Shown piece by piece: positions 4,832-5,569 of a stretch of 5,569 nucleotides of DNA. The position numbers and the translations under genes were made by a program. This DNA comes from Gemmatimonadota bacterium (GTDB taxonomy: Bacteria; Gemmatimonadota; Gemmatimonadetes; Longimicrobiales; Gaopeijiaceae). The DNA is taken from contig PCCM01000108.1 in NCBI GenBank assembly GCA_002731735.1, positions 1-5,569 of the forward strand, read 5' to 3'. A model generated the notes under the pieces. It had not been told where the DNA came from, did not search any database, and saw only the letters and a list, made by a program, of their open reading frames with translations. The first letter of the stretch is position 1, and the number at the start of each line of letters is the position of its first letter.

Positions 4832-5569
4832 TCAATAACGTTCGAGTCTCTCTCGATAAGAAATCATTTCTCTCTTCACCACCGGAGCGAGAAAATACAA
4901 GCCCAGAACGTTGGGGATTGCCACCACAAATACCAGGGCATCCGACAGATCTACCAGAGCGCCGAGTTGGACACTGCTGCCAAGGACGATGAAGCTGCAG
5001 TAGAACAGTTTGAACCCCATATCGGCGAGCCAATGCTGTCCGGCGAGGTAGGTGAACGCTTTCAAGCCGTAGTAACCCCAGGAAATCATGGTCGAGTAGG
5101 CGAATAACACCGCCGCGATGGACAGTGGGACGGGTGACCAGGAAAAGACGCTCTCAAACGCGCTTGTGGTCATTTCGATTCCACTGACACCCGAGGAAGC
5201 CATTGCCGGATCGTAGACGGTGGTCACGATAACCAGAGCCGTAAGGGTGCAGATGACCACCGTGTCGATAAATGGCTCCAGCAGGCTGACGAACCCTTCT
5301 GTGACAGGTTCGTCCGTGCGCACAGCAGAGTGGGCGATCGCAGCCGAGCCGAGGCCGGCTTCGTTGGAAAATACGGCCCGACGGAAGCCGATGATCATGA
5401 CCCCGATCAAGCCACCACTGATGCCATCGGCGGTGAAGGCACCCTGCCAGATCTGGACCACGGCGCGGGGCAATTCTGCTGCGTTGAACGCCAGAATCGC
5501 CAGGGCCAACACTACGTACAACACCGCCATGAAGGGGACGAGCTTTGAGGTGGTTCTGGCGATGCTCTT
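4832..5569 (-). CDS. AGCS-family sodium:amino acid symporter, C-terminal half (partial)
   Basis: The frame stays open to the right edge, so the 5' end is missing. The 245 visible residues are about half of a normal 450-550 residue member. The visible part begins KSIARTTSKLVPFMAVLYVV, continues through GGLIGVMIIGFRRAVFSNEA, GLGSAAIAHSAVRTDEPVTE and FIDTVVICTLTALVIVT, and includes ISWGYYGLKAFTYLAG. These are typical of the alanine/glycine:cation symporter family (TC 2.A.25): the FSNEAGLGSA-IAH motif, the E-x-F-x-DT-x-ICT-x-TAL helix and the W-x-YYG helix. About six hydrophobic segments are visible, ending in a basic tail (KREMISYRERLERY). Known members import alanine or glycine with Na+ or H+ across the inner membrane. 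Beside xsc and tpa it may carry taurine in, or handle the alanine that Tpa makes; this is inferred from context only. It is probably the first of the three operon genes visible here. Confidence 0.88.
   Translation of the reverse strand, partial: KSIARTTSKLVPFMAVLYVVLALAILAFNAAELPRAVVQIWQGAFTADGISGGLIGVMIIGFRRAVFSNEAGLGSAAIAHSAVRTDEPVTEGFVSLLEPFIDTVVICTLTALVIVTTVYDPAMASSGVSGIEMTTSAFESVFSWSPVPLSIAAVLFAYSTMISWGYYGLKAFTYLAGQHWLADMGFKLFYCSFIVLGSSVQLGALVDLSDALVFVVAIPNVLGLYFLAPVVKREMISYRERLERY

Larger units (their letters stand above)
1634..5569 (-). other. Probable taurine dissimilation operon (symporter-xsc-tpa)
   Basis: Three same-strand genes are separated by only 36 and 30 bases, with no terminator-like hairpin in either gap, so cotranscription from a promoter right of the window is likely. 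The set would take in the substrate, transaminate it and desulfonate it. The promoter, any regulator (often TauR/GntR-like in known taurine operons), alanine dehydrogenase, phosphotransacetylase and sulfite-handling genes would have to lie outside. The operon ends at tpa on the left. Confidence 0.75.

Overview
The window carries genes on both strands of a moderately GC-rich bacterial chromosome. Its centre is a leftward-transcribed set for degrading the C2 sulfonate taurine: a sodium:alanine (AGCS-family) symporter cut by the right edge, sulfoacetaldehyde acetyltransferase (xsc), and taurine:pyruvate aminotransferase (tpa). They are separated by 36 and 30 bases and very probably form one operon. 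The expected route is uptake of an amino compound, transamination of taurine with pyruvate to sulfoacetaldehyde and alanine (Tpa), then phosphate-dependent desulfonation to acetyl phosphate and sulfite (Xsc). Phosphotransacetylase, alanine dehydrogenase, sulfite export or oxidation, and a regulator are not in the window.

The left part is unrelated to taurine. It holds the last 48 codons of a ThuA-like domain protein (+ strand). A convergent gene follows 4 bases away, encoding a VOC/glyoxalase-fold protein with a twin-arginine signal (- strand). A divergent gene then encodes a small secreted Gly-rich protein with two similar LTGT-GGGRRGGG segments (+ strand). The intergenic region between those two divergent genes has four imperfect 11-12 base tandem repeats directly before the VOC start codon, and a short palindrome before the secreted-protein gene.

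Between the two parts lies about 345 bases without an intact gene. On the minus strand it contains a short stretch that reads like the C-terminal end of an LVIVD-repeat/beta-propeller-type protein. It has an in-frame stop just upstream and no usable start, so I read it as a gene relic marking a junction between the two blocks.

The organism is probably a Gram-negative-type environmental heterotroph. Tat and Sec signal peptides, a ThuA-like protein, an LVIVD-type relic and aerobic-style taurine use would fit marine or soil lineages such as Gemmatimonadota, Acidobacteriota or Proteobacteria, but the sequence alone does not settle it. I see no RNA gene, mobile element, CRISPR array or convincing rho-independent terminator, and nothing that clearly amounts to a new defence or mobile system. 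The most interesting points are the AGCS symporter in a taurine operon, the degraded gene beside it, and the repeats before the VOC gene.
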